Assembly: GCA_000688615.1 (NCBI GenBank)
Contig: JHVA01000001.1
Location: 1,488,001 to 1,552,000 of the forward strand
Source: Acidobacteriaceae bacterium KBS 146
Lineage (GTDB): Bacteria; Acidobacteriota; Terriglobia; Terriglobales; Acidobacteriaceae
Length of the DNA stretch: 64,000 bases
Direction of reading: 5' to 3'
Shown here: positions 50,396 through 59,461 of the stretch, in pieces
Layout of the letters: each line of letters starts with the position of its first letter
How positions within the stretch are numbered: the first letter of the stretch is position 1
Notes under the pieces: generated by a model
The model's database searches: none
Told to the model about the DNA's origin: nothing
What the model saw: only the letters and a program-made list of their open reading frames with translations
Translations under genes and position numbers: made by a program

Positions 50396-51228
50396 AAACG
50401 ATTGGCGTCTTCGATTCTGGTTTTGGCGGACTGACGGTGCTTCGTGAGCTGCTCCCTCTCATCCCCGATACACGATACGTCTATCTGGGCGATACAGCTC
50501 GCCTTCCGTATGGCTCCAAATCCCGCGAGACAATCGTACGGTACGCCGTCTCAAGCGCTCACTTTCTCGCCGACCAGGGAGCTGAGCTGCTGGTGATCGC
50601 GTGCAACACAGCCACAGCGTTAGCCCTCGACGAGATTCGCGAAGCCATGCCAATCCCTGTGATCGGGGTGGTCGAGCCTGGGGCGCAAGCGGTACTGGCG
50701 GCCGCCAAGGCCAGCCGCGCCGGAACAGGCCAGAGCAAAGTGGTCGTCCTGGCAACCGCGGCGACGACACAGTCGAAGGCATACTCGCGTAGCCTGAGCG
50801 CGCTCGGCCTGAGTTCGATCGAAAAGGCCTGCCCTCTCTTGGTCCCTTTGGTCGAAGAGGGATGGCTTGAGCAGCCCGCTCACAAGGCTGTGACCTTGGA
50901 CGTACTGCGGATTTATCTGCTGGAGGCTCTGGAGCAGGCTCCCGGCGCGAATATCCTTCTGCTTGGATGCACGCATTATCCGCTGCTGACGCCGCTCATC
51001 GAAACCACGCTCAAGAACCTGCATCACTCCATGCAGATCATCGATTCTGCAGCGGCCACAGCAAACGCAGTAGCTGCACATCTCTCCGGGTCGCCCCCAA
51101 GACTCGTAGACGCAAATCCGGAATGCATCTTTTACGCGACCGATTCCATTGAGAAGTTTCAGCGATTGGGCTCGGCGTTTCTGCGTCAACCATTATCCGA
51201 GGTCCATCTGGTTGATCTTGGAGGATGA
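50392..51228 (+). CDS. murI: Glutamate racemase
   Basis: A 278-residue enzyme making D-glutamate for peptidoglycan. Hallmarks are IGVFDSGFGGLTVLRE, YLGDTARLPYGSKS, and the two catalytic cysteines in LVIACNTATALAL and LLLGCTHYPLL. The general acid and base residues lie beside them. The length is normal. It is the third gene of the amidase-GerMN-murI unit, giving a small cluster for wall synthesis and remodelling. Confidence 0.97.
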   Translation: MKTIGVFDSGFGGLTVLRELLPLIPDTRYVYLGDTARLPYGSKSRETIVRYAVSSAHFLADQGAELLVIACNTATALALDEIREAMPIPVIGVVEPGAQAVLAAAKASRAGTGQSKVVVLATAATTQSKAYSRSLSALGLSSIEKACPLLVPLVEEGWLEQPAHKAVTLDVLRIYLLEALEQAPGANILLLGCTHYPLLTPLIETTLKNLHHSMQIIDSAAATANAVAAHLSGSPPRLVDANPECIFYATDSIEKFQRLGSAFLRQPLSEVHLVDLGG

Positions 51229-51273
51229 TAATTTCCTGCTCTCAAACAGCGTTCACGCGATAATCTTTTTTGC

Positions 51274-51654
51274 ATGCACTACTTGCTGAAGACCGAACCG
51301 AATAAATACTCCTTCGATGACCTTCTCCGTGACGGCGAGACGACTTGGGATGGAATTTCGAATAACCAGGCATTGCTGACCCTTCGAAACATGAAAAAGG
51401 GGGACAAGCTGGTCATCTATCACTCGAATATCGGCAAGGCTGCCGTTGGGACAGCCAAAGTCGTCTCTGTCGATGCGTCCGATCCTAAAAATCCCAACGT
51501 TCGCATTGCTCCCGTGAAGAAGCTAAAGCGGGAGAAGCCGCTTGCTGAGATCCGGGAAGCTACTGTCTTCCAAGGATCGATCCTCTTTCGTCAGTTCCGT
51601 CTCTCCGTCGTTCCCCTCACGGAGGACCAGTACGACTGGCTCATTCAGCCGTAA
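51274..51654 (+). CDS. EVE-domain protein
   Basis: A 126-residue single-domain protein of the EVE family, related to PUA and YTH folds that recognise modified bases in RNA or DNA. Seen are the opening HYLLKTEPNKYSFDDLLRDGETTWDGI, the KKGDKLVIYHSNIGKAAVGTAKVV core and the FRQFRLSVVPLTEDQYDWLI end. Family members bind modified nucleobases. It follows murI by 45 bp. Its 3' end overlaps the convergent pheA gene by 14 bp. Confidence 0.93.
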   Translation: MHYLLKTEPNKYSFDDLLRDGETTWDGISNNQALLTLRNMKKGDKLVIYHSNIGKAAVGTAKVVSVDASDPKNPNVRIAPVKKLKREKPLAEIREATVFQGSILFRQFRLSVVPLTEDQYDWLIQP

Positions 51655-52489
51655 ATGAAGCTGAGCGATATCTTCCGAGCACCTTGACCATCCGGCAGTG
51701 CTCCACAAGCGCAGCTATGGCGGCTTCTGCCTTGGCTGGAGTATCGAAGCGGACATCGACGTAGAACACGTATTCCCAGGGGCTGCCGGGAACCGGACGG
51801 GACTCGATTTTGGTCAAGTCAACGCCGGCCAACGCCAGCTTCTCTAACGCTGCCACCAGCGTGCCGGGGCGATGCTCGATCGCGAAAGCGACACTCATCT
51901 TGTTCTCTGGTTCTTCCAAAGGAAGCAGCAAGGGATCATCGCTTCGCCGAATGAGATGAAATCGGGTGAAGTTTTGAGCATGATCTTCAACAGCGGGGAT
52001 AAGAACCTCTCCGCCATATTGGGTAGCCGCCAGTTGAGGAGCGATGCCGCCAACATCCTTGAGCCCCTGTTCCATGAGGTATTTAACACTTCCTGCGGTG
52101 TCATAGAACGGCATCACTTCAAGCTGCGGCTGCGACGCCAGAAACTTCCTGCACTGCGACAGCGCTACCGGATGCGAGATAACCCTGCGCAGATCGGACA
52201 GGCCGACTCCAGGCGCAACAATCAGGTTATGGCGAATCCGTAAAAGACTTTCGCGCTCAATGAGAACGTCCAACTCCAACAGCAGATCGTAGTGTTCCGC
52301 GACCGAGCCATGGAGGCTGTTCTCTATCGGCAACACAGCCGCGTCTACGTCGCGAGATACGACGCGTGTCATCACTTCCGCTGACACGTTACATGGGACG
52401 ATGCTTATCTCGGCAACTTCGTTGCCCAGCATCGAGATAGCAGCCATGTGACTGTTGGAGCCAAGTTCACCCTGAATTGCGATTCGCAA
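51641..52489 (-). CDS. pheA: Prephenate dehydratase
   Basis: A 282-residue enzyme for phenylalanine synthesis, converting prephenate to phenylpyruvate. The catalytic domain (about 1-180) shows IAIQGELGSNSHMAA, AVLPIENSLHGSVAEHYDLLLE, HPVALSQCRKFL and PFYDTAGSVKYL. A regulatory ACT domain (about 195-275) carries MSVAFAIEHRPGTLVAALEKLALAGVDLTKIESRP, the ESRP motif being the phenylalanine site. There is no chorismate mutase part. The start is TTG at 52489, supported by AAGGAG eight bases upstream. Confidence 0.95.
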   Translation of the reverse strand: MRIAIQGELGSNSHMAAISMLGNEVAEISIVPCNVSAEVMTRVVSRDVDAAVLPIENSLHGSVAEHYDLLLELDVLIERESLLRIRHNLIVAPGVGLSDLRRVISHPVALSQCRKFLASQPQLEVMPFYDTAGSVKYLMEQGLKDVGGIAPQLAATQYGGEVLIPAVEDHAQNFTRFHLIRRSDDPLLLPLEEPENKMSVAFAIEHRPGTLVAALEKLALAGVDLTKIESRPVPGSPWEYVFYVDVRFDTPAKAEAAIAALVEHCRMVKVLGRYRSASFTAE

Positions 52490-52593
52490 AAGTCGATCTC
52501 CTTTGCCTCCCCTATTTTATGCACGAATGGCAACCTCCCCCGGCTCAAAGGCAACTTACAACAGGAAGGCCGCGCCATTATCGGAATTCTGAC

Positions 52594-52621
52594 TTGTGCG
52601 GAACGGCGCAACTTGTATTTA
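52594..52621 (+). promoter_or_regulatory. Probable promoter of the lmo0937/csbD stress pair
   Basis: TTGTGC at 52594-52599, a 16-nt spacer and TATTTA at 52616-52621 lie 20 bp before the start of the lmo0937-type gene, in the divergent region with pheA. The fit to sigma-70 is moderate. A GGAAC immediately after the -35 box would also suit an extracytoplasmic-function sigma factor. Confidence 0.35.
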
Positions 52622-52641
52622 TCCCTCTACAGGAGCTACAC

Positions 52642-52791
52642 ATGCTTTGGACGATCACAATCATCCTGTTTATTCTCTGGATCCTTGGGTTGGTCAGCAG
52701 CTACACGCTGGGCGGCTGGATTCACATTCTTCTCGTACTCGCGATCATCGTTCTGATCTTCAACCTGCTTAGCGGGCGCAAGGCACTATAG
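52642..52791 (+). CDS. lmo0937-family small membrane protein
   Basis: 49 residues with two membrane helices (MLWTITIILFILWILGLVSS and IHILLVLAIIVLIFNLL) joined by the turn YTLGGW. This is the typical lmo0937 pattern, often annotated as a stress-induced small protein. An AGGAG ribosome site lies 7 nt before the ATG. The csbD gene follows 62 bp later, a common pairing. Confidence 0.85.
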   Translation: MLWTITIILFILWILGLVSSYTLGGWIHILLVLAIIVLIFNLLSGRKAL

Positions 52792-52853
52792 CGTAGTTTT
52801 GCCCGCGGCAGAAGCTCAGCATCGATGATCCCGCAACGAACATGGAGTTGATT

Positions 52854-53156
52854 ATGAACAAGGAAACGTTAGAAGGAAAACTCGACCAGGCAGCCGGCGC
52901 AGTCAAACAGAAGGTCGGCGAGGCCTTTCACGATCAGAGCATGGCGAACTCTGGAGCAGCCGAGCAGGTCAAAGGTGCTGCCAAAGAGACCTGGGGCAAG
53001 GCAAAGGACGTTGCCAAAGAGAATCGGGCTGAGGCGGCCGATCGCTCCGTAGATCACGCGGATAGTGCTCGGGACAAGATCGTCAATACTGCTCAGAACC
53101 TCAAAGAGAATGTCAACAAAAAACTAGACGAAGTCCGCGATCGCCACAAACGCTGA
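52854..53156 (+). CDS. CsbD-family stress protein
   Basis: A 100-residue hydrophilic helical protein. The CsbD domain opens MNKETLEGKLDQAAGAVKQK and continues QVKGAAKETWGKAKDVAKEN. CsbD is a general-stress protein in Bacillus; its molecular role is unknown. I prefer the ATG at 52854, which has GGAG six bases upstream, over the ATG at 52842 that contains that same site. It is followed by a clear terminator. Confidence 0.9.
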   Translation: MNKETLEGKLDQAAGAVKQKVGEAFHDQSMANSGAAEQVKGAAKETWGKAKDVAKENRAEAADRSVDHADSARDKIVNTAQNLKENVNKKLDEVRDRHKR

Positions 53157-53179
53157 TTCGTGGCAAAACGCTCTTACAG

Positions 53180-53209
53180 CAGCCCGCCGATCAAAGCGGG
53201 CTGTTCTTT
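53180..53209 (+). terminator. Intrinsic terminator after csbD
   Basis: CAGCCCGC (53180-53187), an 8-nt loop, GCGGGCTG (53196-53203), then TTCTTT. It also ends close to the converging UbiA gene. Confidence 0.85.
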
Positions 53210-53210
53210 C

Positions 53211-54074
53211 TTAACGCCTCAGCAAAACATCAGTTGCAATAAACAGAAAGAAGACGACCGAGATAATCCCGTTCAAGGTGAAGAAGGCGGCGTTCATCCG
53301 CCGCAAATCCTTGGGCGAAATAATCAGGTGCTCATAGAGCAGCAGCAGTGCAACCACCGCAATCCCCACCATAGCCACCCAGCCCAGGTGAAATGATGCG
53401 GCCAGCCAGTACAGGGTGATCAGCATTCCCACATGCATAGCCCTTGCAATCCAGAACGCCCCTTCTATCCCGAAAGCCTGCGGAATGCTGTTAAGGCCTG
53501 CCCTCCTGTCATGCTCGAAATCCTGACAGGCATACAGAACATCGAAGCCGCCGACCCACAAAAGAACTGCAAACGTGAGAATGATGATTCTTGGATCCAG
53601 GGAGCCGCGCACCGCGATCCAGGCAGCCGAAGGAGCGATCCCTAGAGCAAGTCCTAAAACGAGGTGGGACCAGCGAGTGATCCGCTTCATATAGCTGTAC
53701 GCCAGGACCACGGCAAGGGCTACGGGGGCCAAAAGCAGGGTCAAGTGATTGAGCATTGCTGCTCCCCAGAAAAAAACCCCGGCCGAAACGACGACAAACC
53801 CCGCCACAAAGCCGGTCGTCAGCATACCCGCAGGTATGGCTCGAGTTGCCGTGCGCGGGTTGGCCGCATCCAGCTTGGCATCCACCAGGCGATTGAAGGC
53901 CATCGCTGCCGACCGCGCTGCCACCATGCATACGACGATCCATACCAGGACACGTAGAGGCGGCCATGCTCCGGCAGCAAGAACGGCTCCGGTAAGTGCG
54001 AAGGGGAGAGCAAAGACCGAGTGCTCCCATTTGATCATCTCAAGTGTGACTGCTGTACTCTTCCACAAGCCCAT
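53211..54074 (-). CDS. UbiA-family prenyltransferase (menaquinone type)
   Basis: A 287-residue protein with about eight membrane helices. The two Asp-rich prenyl-diphosphate motifs are NRLVDAKLDAANPRTATRAIPAG and YACQDFEHDRRAGLNSIPQAFG. The opening IKWEHSVFALPFALTGAVLA is typical of UbiA/MqnP enzymes that attach a polyprenyl tail to an aromatic acid. In this phylum, quinone synthesis is by menaquinone, so a futalosine-route enzyme (MqnP) is a good guess. No other quinone gene lies near to confirm it. Confidence 0.88.
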   Translation of the reverse strand: MGLWKSTAVTLEMIKWEHSVFALPFALTGAVLAAGAWPPLRVLVWIVVCMVAARSAAMAFNRLVDAKLDAANPRTATRAIPAGMLTTGFVAGFVVVSAGVFFWGAAMLNHLTLLLAPVALAVVLAYSYMKRITRWSHLVLGLALGIAPSAAWIAVRGSLDPRIIILTFAVLLWVGGFDVLYACQDFEHDRRAGLNSIPQAFGIEGAFWIARAMHVGMLITLYWLAASFHLGWVAMVGIAVVALLLLYEHLIISPKDLRRMNAAFFTLNGIISVVFFLFIATDVLLRR

Positions 54075-54085
54075 AGAACCATCTT

Positions 54086-54126
54086 AAAAGACAATGGGCA
54101 GCAAAACATCCTGTTTGCTGCCCATT
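54086..54126 (-). terminator. Intrinsic terminator after the BON gene
   Basis: A perfect 13-bp stem, AATGGGCAGCAAA / TTTGCTGCCCATT (54093-54105 and 54114-54126), with an 8-nt loop is followed on the minus strand by GTCTTTTA. It separates the BON gene from the UbiA gene. Confidence 0.8.
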
Positions 54127-54149
54127 TGAAGTTGAAGACTGACCTCGCC

Positions 54150-54941
54150 TTACTTTTCTTTCTCGGGAGAGGGACCGGCAACCTGTAGGTTGTTTGTCAC
54201 CTTGAAGACCCCGGGAACCCCATTGGCGCGAATATTGGCTACATCTTTATCCGCTTCGTTATCCACCATGCCCGACAGCGTAACGTTGCCGTTCACAACC
54301 GTGATCCGGATCGGTTTCGCCGGATCAATCGCGTATTTGTTCAATTGGGGTGCACCGTAAACCGCTCGTGCCGTCGCCAACCGGATATGGTCATCCATGG
54401 GCGAGACCGGAGCCACTTCGATGTTGTCCACAACATCCTTTACCCCCGGATAATTCGAGACCAGACTGATCGCGGAATCCTTATCCGTAGGGCCATACGC
54501 TACACCGCCCAGGGTGACGACCCCGTTCTGAACTCCAATCGTAAACGCGTTGAACGCAGTCGTACCGTAGCCAACCCGGTCATAAGTTAGCTTTTCTGCG
54601 AGCTTATTGCGCAGGGTCACATCATCCACCGCAGGGCCAGCGACCTCGATCAGGTTCTGCACCGCCCTGACGTTCCTGCGATGGTGGACCTTCTTGTCCG
54701 CATCCTCTTTGTCGGAATAGAGGCCGACAGTTCCCCGAAGCGTCACGACACCGCCCTGCACTGTGGCTTTGATGTCTTTGAATCGCTTGTTATCAAGAGC
54801 CTTCGAAACGTCGGTTTGGATCGCTGCGTCCTGCGGACTCACTGCGGCAGCCGTTTGAGCAACTCCCCGCGTAACGCCGGTCCCCCAAAAAATCGTTGCA
54901 ATCGTTGCGACAATTGCGACTCGCGTCATTCTGCCCTTCAT
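54150..54941 (-). CDS. Secreted protein with three BON domains
   Basis: A 263-residue exported protein. After a signal peptide ending near GVAQT come three BON repeats: IQTDVSKALDNKRFKDIKATVQGGVVTLRGTVGL, then a middle one with IGVQNGVVTLGGVAYGPTDKDSAI, then ITVVNGNVTLSGMVDNEADKDVA. BON domains bind phospholipid and stabilise the envelope under osmotic stress, as in OsmY. The ATG at 54941 has GGAGG six bases upstream; the first ATG at 54971 has none. It lies 62 bp after the end of the TamB operon. Confidence 0.88.
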   Translation of the reverse strand: MKGRMTRVAIVATIATIFWGTGVTRGVAQTAAAVSPQDAAIQTDVSKALDNKRFKDIKATVQGGVVTLRGTVGLYSDKEDADKKVHHRRNVRAVQNLIEVAGPAVDDVTLRNKLAEKLTYDRVGYGTTAFNAFTIGVQNGVVTLGGVAYGPTDKDSAISLVSNYPGVKDVVDNIEVAPVSPMDDHIRLATARAVYGAPQLNKYAIDPAKPIRITVVNGNVTLSGMVDNEADKDVANIRANGVPGVFKVTNNLQVAGPSPEKEK

Positions 54942-55003
54942 ATCCGTCCTCCAAACTAAGCCAGGCAACATGGATCAAAGATAAGATGCCGATTCGCCAA
55001 AGA

Positions 55004-58000
55004 TTATCGGTATCGTCGGCGGAGCTTATAGACGATGCTGAACACACCCGATTCATCGCGCGTCACGACGATGGAAGAGTTGTGCGTCAAATCATATTGC
55101 ACCTGAATCAATTGCTGCGCTGAAGTATTGACGTTCGTTGCAAAAGTCGCAGTGACCTGCTTCGAAATCTGTTCCTGGATCGTAATTCTCGCTGAAGAAT
55201 TGCCCAGTGTTCCGACAAACGCCGGATCGATCTTCACACTTCCTACGCCAAACAACTTCTCGACGCGCGAACTCACCGTCGCATTGAGAGCCCCTCCGAG
55301 CAGCGCACTTGTGGTCGGGTCCGTCCCCGCAGCGATCTGTCGTTCCTGATAAATCTGGGCCTCTTCCTGGGTCCTGCCCAGTGCCAGCAGGGCGAATACG
55401 TCCGCCTCGCTCAACGGTGGCTCCGAGCGATACGATGGTTTTAGGTTGCTCGCTGTCCCGTGCAGCCCAACCGTGATCTCATAATTCTCCACCTGTGCCG
55501 TGGCATCGATATCGATCGTTGGATCGATGCGAACTGGATTCGTGAAGTAAATGTCACCGCGCTGCAGCTGATACTTCGTATTGGCGAAGGTGGCGCTCCC
55601 GTCCGTGATTTGAATTCTGCCAAGGATAGAAGGGGCCGCAACCGTTCCTCGGATATTCAGGTCGACAGAGCCGGCAAGCTTGGCGTACGAGTTCTGAAAA
55701 TCCAGTTGAGGGGAGCTGGTAACATGAACGTCGAGCCGAATCTTGTTGGCGGGGGCATCCGGATCGGGCGGAGTGCTGATGGAGCCACCGCCTCCTGCAA
55801 AAGCGGCAAAGTCCACGTCCGGTCCCACGCCGAATCGCGTAATCAGGATATTGCCGCTCAGCAGCGCGCTTGATGGCGTGCCTTGTAATTTGAAACTGGC
55901 ATTTGCCGTCGTGCTCAGCCCATATAAGCGGACACGAACCGCATCGCCCGTTGCGGTTAGATCCGCGTAGAAGCCATTGCGAAAACGCAGCGAACCACCT
56001 AGCTTCAACTCCCCGCCGCCGGTTTTGCCGATGACGTTCTGAACTTGCACCCGGTCGTCCGTAAAGATCAGCGAACCATTCACATCGCTCAGGCCGTTCG
56101 GCACACCATCGAGCGCCAGGTTTACATGTTCAAGTTGAGCTTTTCCACTGATCTTTGGCGCCTTAACCAGGCCCCCCACGGCGACCGTAAATTGGACGTG
56201 GCCACTCGAGAGCACATCAGGATCAAGCGTGTGAAGAAGGGCCGTGCTAATCCCGCCTTCTCCTCGCACGTTCAGTTTTCCGCCCTTTGGATCAGTGGCC
56301 CCAAACAACTGCGCCGTTCCTGAGAAGTGCAGGTCCGTGTCCTGGCCGGTGATGTGAAATTGTTCGAGAGTTGCAAGCCCATCGCGAAGCGTCACCCTCA
56401 GCGGCTCAGCTGCTTTCAGTTCGATCCCCTGCAGCTTCATATCGACATTGTCGAGCTCGGCGGTGCCACTCAGCGAGCGGGGGTTCTTCAGCGGACCGCT
56501 CACGGAAGCACTCCCGCTGATGGAAGTCTGGGCTTTGATATTCGCTGGCCCAAACATAGCAAGCGGCCGACTGAGATCCAGATCGGCCAAAGCAAGCTTG
56601 GCTTGCGTCTGATAGTCTCCCGTCAGCTGGGTTTGGCCCTGCAGGTTTACCTTTGCGCCGACCACGCTTGAATTTGCATTGAAAAAGAGACTGCTGCCCT
56701 GACTGTGTGCATCGAGGATGGCATTGCCGACGTTTTGTCCCGCGTAAGTAACGTCGTCCAGCCTGAGATTGGCACGCAGACCCGGCTCTGTAATCGTGCC
56801 ATTCGCATCGGCAACCAGCGTCAATTTCCCGCCAGCATCGACCCCGCTTTTCTTGACAGTCTCAAACTTCGACAACACAAGATCATGACCTTCGATATGT
56901 CCATGAAGATGCCGGCTGGCCATGTCATATCCACCAAATCCCGTGACCTGCATACCATGGAGCCTCAGGACAACATATGTGGCGTCGAGCGCTTTACCTT
57001 TAGCCGACAGATCCGCCGAGACACTTTCATAGGGTTCGCCATACGCCACGCCATTCGTGAGAACAACCTGACCGTTGCCAACCAGGTCTGCGAGCGTTCC
57101 GGACGCGTGGGCATGAGCCGTAATGGTTCCCGTCACAGGAATTTTTTGCCGTTGGCCCGCGATGTCAAGCAGGTCGGGAACCTGAGCGTCGGCGAGCTGG
57201 AGCTGCGCGTCAATGCCAGTACCGTCATCCCAGACAAAACTTACGGCTCCCCTGCGCGAAACCTGCCTCCGAGGCTTGACCGTTCCGGCAGCGTTTAGAA
57301 CCGCCGTCCCTTGATGAATCGTAGAGCGCGCGACGGCCACTCCCGAATTCGGCGAATACTCCGCGTCCGCAACCAGCGAATCAATCAAAACATCCGTCGA
57401 ACCCATCTCAAATTCAAGATCGGATGCCTGGACATGCCCTTTTACGTCCAGGTCTCGCGCCACTCCCTGGGCCGTTCCGGAGAAGTGCAGTACTCCATGC
57501 AGCTTCACAGGAATCGCGGCGCTTCCCTTTTTGCCATTACCTTCGAGACCAAGAGAAGTCAGCAGTTGGTTATATTCTTCAAGGTCCCGAACAGAAAGGT
57601 CTACATGAAGAGCCGTCAGCGGATCGCCGCGATTGACTCCCAGAATTCCTGAGGCCTGCACCGTCGACTGTGGGGTCTGAAGATGAAGTTGCCGAATCTG
57701 TACCGTCTCATTTTTCCCGGTGTAATGCGCCAGAATCTGTCCCGTCACAGGAATATTCGAAAGGCTTCCTTTGCGCACAGCGCCTGTGGGCGAAATCTTG
57801 AGATCGCCATCCAGCTCTACCGTATCCGCGACGTCCTTCGCAGATCCTCCCCACTCCACCTTCACTGGCCCGCTGACCGCGGTATCAAAGCCCAGGTCGC
57901 CAAAGTGTTCCGCCGTAATGTCCATAATGGATCTCAGCGGAACTCGATTTAGCTCGGCATCGACGTAGGCATGCGATGGCTTAATCGTGGGCAACGTCGT

Positions 58001-59461
58001 AACAGGCGTCTTTGCATTCAGGGCCCGTGCTGTCTTATTTGCGGTCGAGGCCGCAGCCTTCGCAGTAGGCGAATTCGAGTCTGGAATCGCCGTCTCTCCG
58101 ATCCAGTCTTCAATCCGCAGACTGCCAGTCACGGATCCGCCACCGGGAAGCTTCGCAACGATATCGGATACGCTGAGTTCCGCCGGGGTCATCCGAAGTT
58201 GCGTCGTTGCGTCCACATCATGCAGCGTTACATACTCATCCCGATAAGCTGCTCCGCGCAGCTTCGCAGAGCCTGCAACGAGGAACTTCGCCGGGCATCC
58301 AGGTTCTACTATAGGCGGGGATGGAACGGGGTTCGATCGGCGGGCCGGGGGGCGAAGCCGTCGCCAAAGAGGGGGATTCTTCTCCGATTGAGGAGTTGTG
58401 GCCAGACAGTTTCGACCCTGAAGATTAAGGTCGACAATACCGGCTCGAAGACCATCAACTCCTGTCAAAACCGCGACCTGACGTACCTCGAGAGAACCAC
58501 TGGCCTTCGCCTGCCATTCAGGATTCGCGAAGTGCTTCAGCGTCCCCGAAGCCTGGAGTTGCGATTTCTCTCCGGTCTTAATCTCAAGCCGGCCGAGGTC
58601 AGCCTCGTCGCGGCCTAACTCCGCCTCCAGATGGATCGTCGAGCGTGCCTCAGGCTCATCTTTGAGACGTGTGCGCAGATCCTTCAGATCGACAGTCGCT
58701 CCATAACGATCGGTGTGCGGAAGATAGTGGACCTCCGCATCGAGGTCGCGGGCTGCCATATCGAAGGGGATGGCACGATCGTTTATCAGTGCAACGCCGT
58801 CCGCGATCTCCACGCTCTTCGCTTTCAGATCCAGCAGCGTGTCGGTAAGCGGCTTCTCGCTTGTGCTGGTGTGCTTCGGGGTCGGCTGATTCGTGTGGCC
58901 ATCCTTATCCACAATCAGATGAAACTGTGGACGATCCACACGCAGATAACTTAGAGACACATGCGAAGCGAGGTTCTTTCCAACGACCCTCGAAAAGAGA
59001 TTGATAATCCTCAGGTGAAGGTCAATCTTGTCGATCGACAGATAAGGAGCCTCGCCCGGGCCTTCCAGACCGTGAATCACGAGATTATCGACCTGTACGG
59101 AGAGGCGCGACAGGTGAAATTGAACCCGTTTGACCTCGACGCGACCTCCGGTAGCATCCCCCAGTACGTTGATGACCTCCCGCTCCACCCTGCGTTCAAA
59201 ATCAGGAGTCGTGGTGTACCAGGCGAAGAGTCCGAAGACGACGAACACAAACACAAAAATTCCGCCCAGTGTCCACAGTGTCCCCCGGGTAATCCGCGAT
59301 GCGATCGAACGCTTTACTTTTTTCAGCTTCTGTTCGATCTGTTCTTTTTTCTCTTCAATCTTCTCTTCGATCTGCTGACGCTTTTCCCCAATGCGTTCCT
59401 GCAGCCGGTGACGAGGATCGTCGCCAGGAGGTGGCGCGGGTGGTCCCTGGCGTTCGCTCAT
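55004..59461 (-). CDS. tamB: TamB-like translocation and assembly module protein
   Basis: A 1485-residue protein. A charged, coiled-coil cytoplasmic head (EKRQQIEEKIEEKKEQIEQK) precedes one membrane helix (TLWTLGGIFVFVFVVFGLFAW, about 61-82). An AsmA-like entry then leads into long beta-rich repeats as in bridge-like lipid transfer proteins, and a C-terminal DUF490 domain (about 1130-1485). The latter shows NIRGTVAAPSILGRIQITDGSATFANTKYQLQRGDI and FALLALGRTQEEAQIYQE. TamB spans the periplasm and helps insert outer-membrane proteins or move phospholipids. It overlaps the SurA-like gene by ATGA and is the last gene of the envelope operon. Confidence 0.93.
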   Translation of the reverse strand: MSERQGPPAPPPGDDPRHRLQERIGEKRQQIEEKIEEKKEQIEQKLKKVKRSIASRITRGTLWTLGGIFVFVFVVFGLFAWYTTTPDFERRVEREVINVLGDATGGRVEVKRVQFHLSRLSVQVDNLVIHGLEGPGEAPYLSIDKIDLHLRIINLFSRVVGKNLASHVSLSYLRVDRPQFHLIVDKDGHTNQPTPKHTSTSEKPLTDTLLDLKAKSVEIADGVALINDRAIPFDMAARDLDAEVHYLPHTDRYGATVDLKDLRTRLKDEPEARSTIHLEAELGRDEADLGRLEIKTGEKSQLQASGTLKHFANPEWQAKASGSLEVRQVAVLTGVDGLRAGIVDLNLQGRNCLATTPQSEKNPPLWRRLRPPARRSNPVPSPPIVEPGCPAKFLVAGSAKLRGAAYRDEYVTLHDVDATTQLRMTPAELSVSDIVAKLPGGGSVTGSLRIEDWIGETAIPDSNSPTAKAAASTANKTARALNAKTPVTTLPTIKPSHAYVDAELNRVPLRSIMDITAEHFGDLGFDTAVSGPVKVEWGGSAKDVADTVELDGDLKISPTGAVRKGSLSNIPVTGQILAHYTGKNETVQIRQLHLQTPQSTVQASGILGVNRGDPLTALHVDLSVRDLEEYNQLLTSLGLEGNGKKGSAAIPVKLHGVLHFSGTAQGVARDLDVKGHVQASDLEFEMGSTDVLIDSLVADAEYSPNSGVAVARSTIHQGTAVLNAAGTVKPRRQVSRRGAVSFVWDDGTGIDAQLQLADAQVPDLLDIAGQRQKIPVTGTITAHAHASGTLADLVGNGQVVLTNGVAYGEPYESVSADLSAKGKALDATYVVLRLHGMQVTGFGGYDMASRHLHGHIEGHDLVLSKFETVKKSGVDAGGKLTLVADANGTITEPGLRANLRLDDVTYAGQNVGNAILDAHSQGSSLFFNANSSVVGAKVNLQGQTQLTGDYQTQAKLALADLDLSRPLAMFGPANIKAQTSISGSASVSGPLKNPRSLSGTAELDNVDMKLQGIELKAAEPLRVTLRDGLATLEQFHITGQDTDLHFSGTAQLFGATDPKGGKLNVRGEGGISTALLHTLDPDVLSSGHVQFTVAVGGLVKAPKISGKAQLEHVNLALDGVPNGLSDVNGSLIFTDDRVQVQNVIGKTGGGELKLGGSLRFRNGFYADLTATGDAVRVRLYGLSTTANASFKLQGTPSSALLSGNILITRFGVGPDVDFAAFAGGGGSISTPPDPDAPANKIRLDVHVTSSPQLDFQNSYAKLAGSVDLNIRGTVAAPSILGRIQITDGSATFANTKYQLQRGDIYFTNPVRIDPTIDIDATAQVENYEITVGLHGTASNLKPSYRSEPPLSEADVFALLALGRTQEEAQIYQERQIAAGTDPTTSALLGGALNATVSSRVEKLFGVGSVKIDPAFVGTLGNSSARITIQEQISKQVTATFATNVNTSAQQLIQVQYDLTHNSSIVVTRDESGVFSIVYKLRRRYR

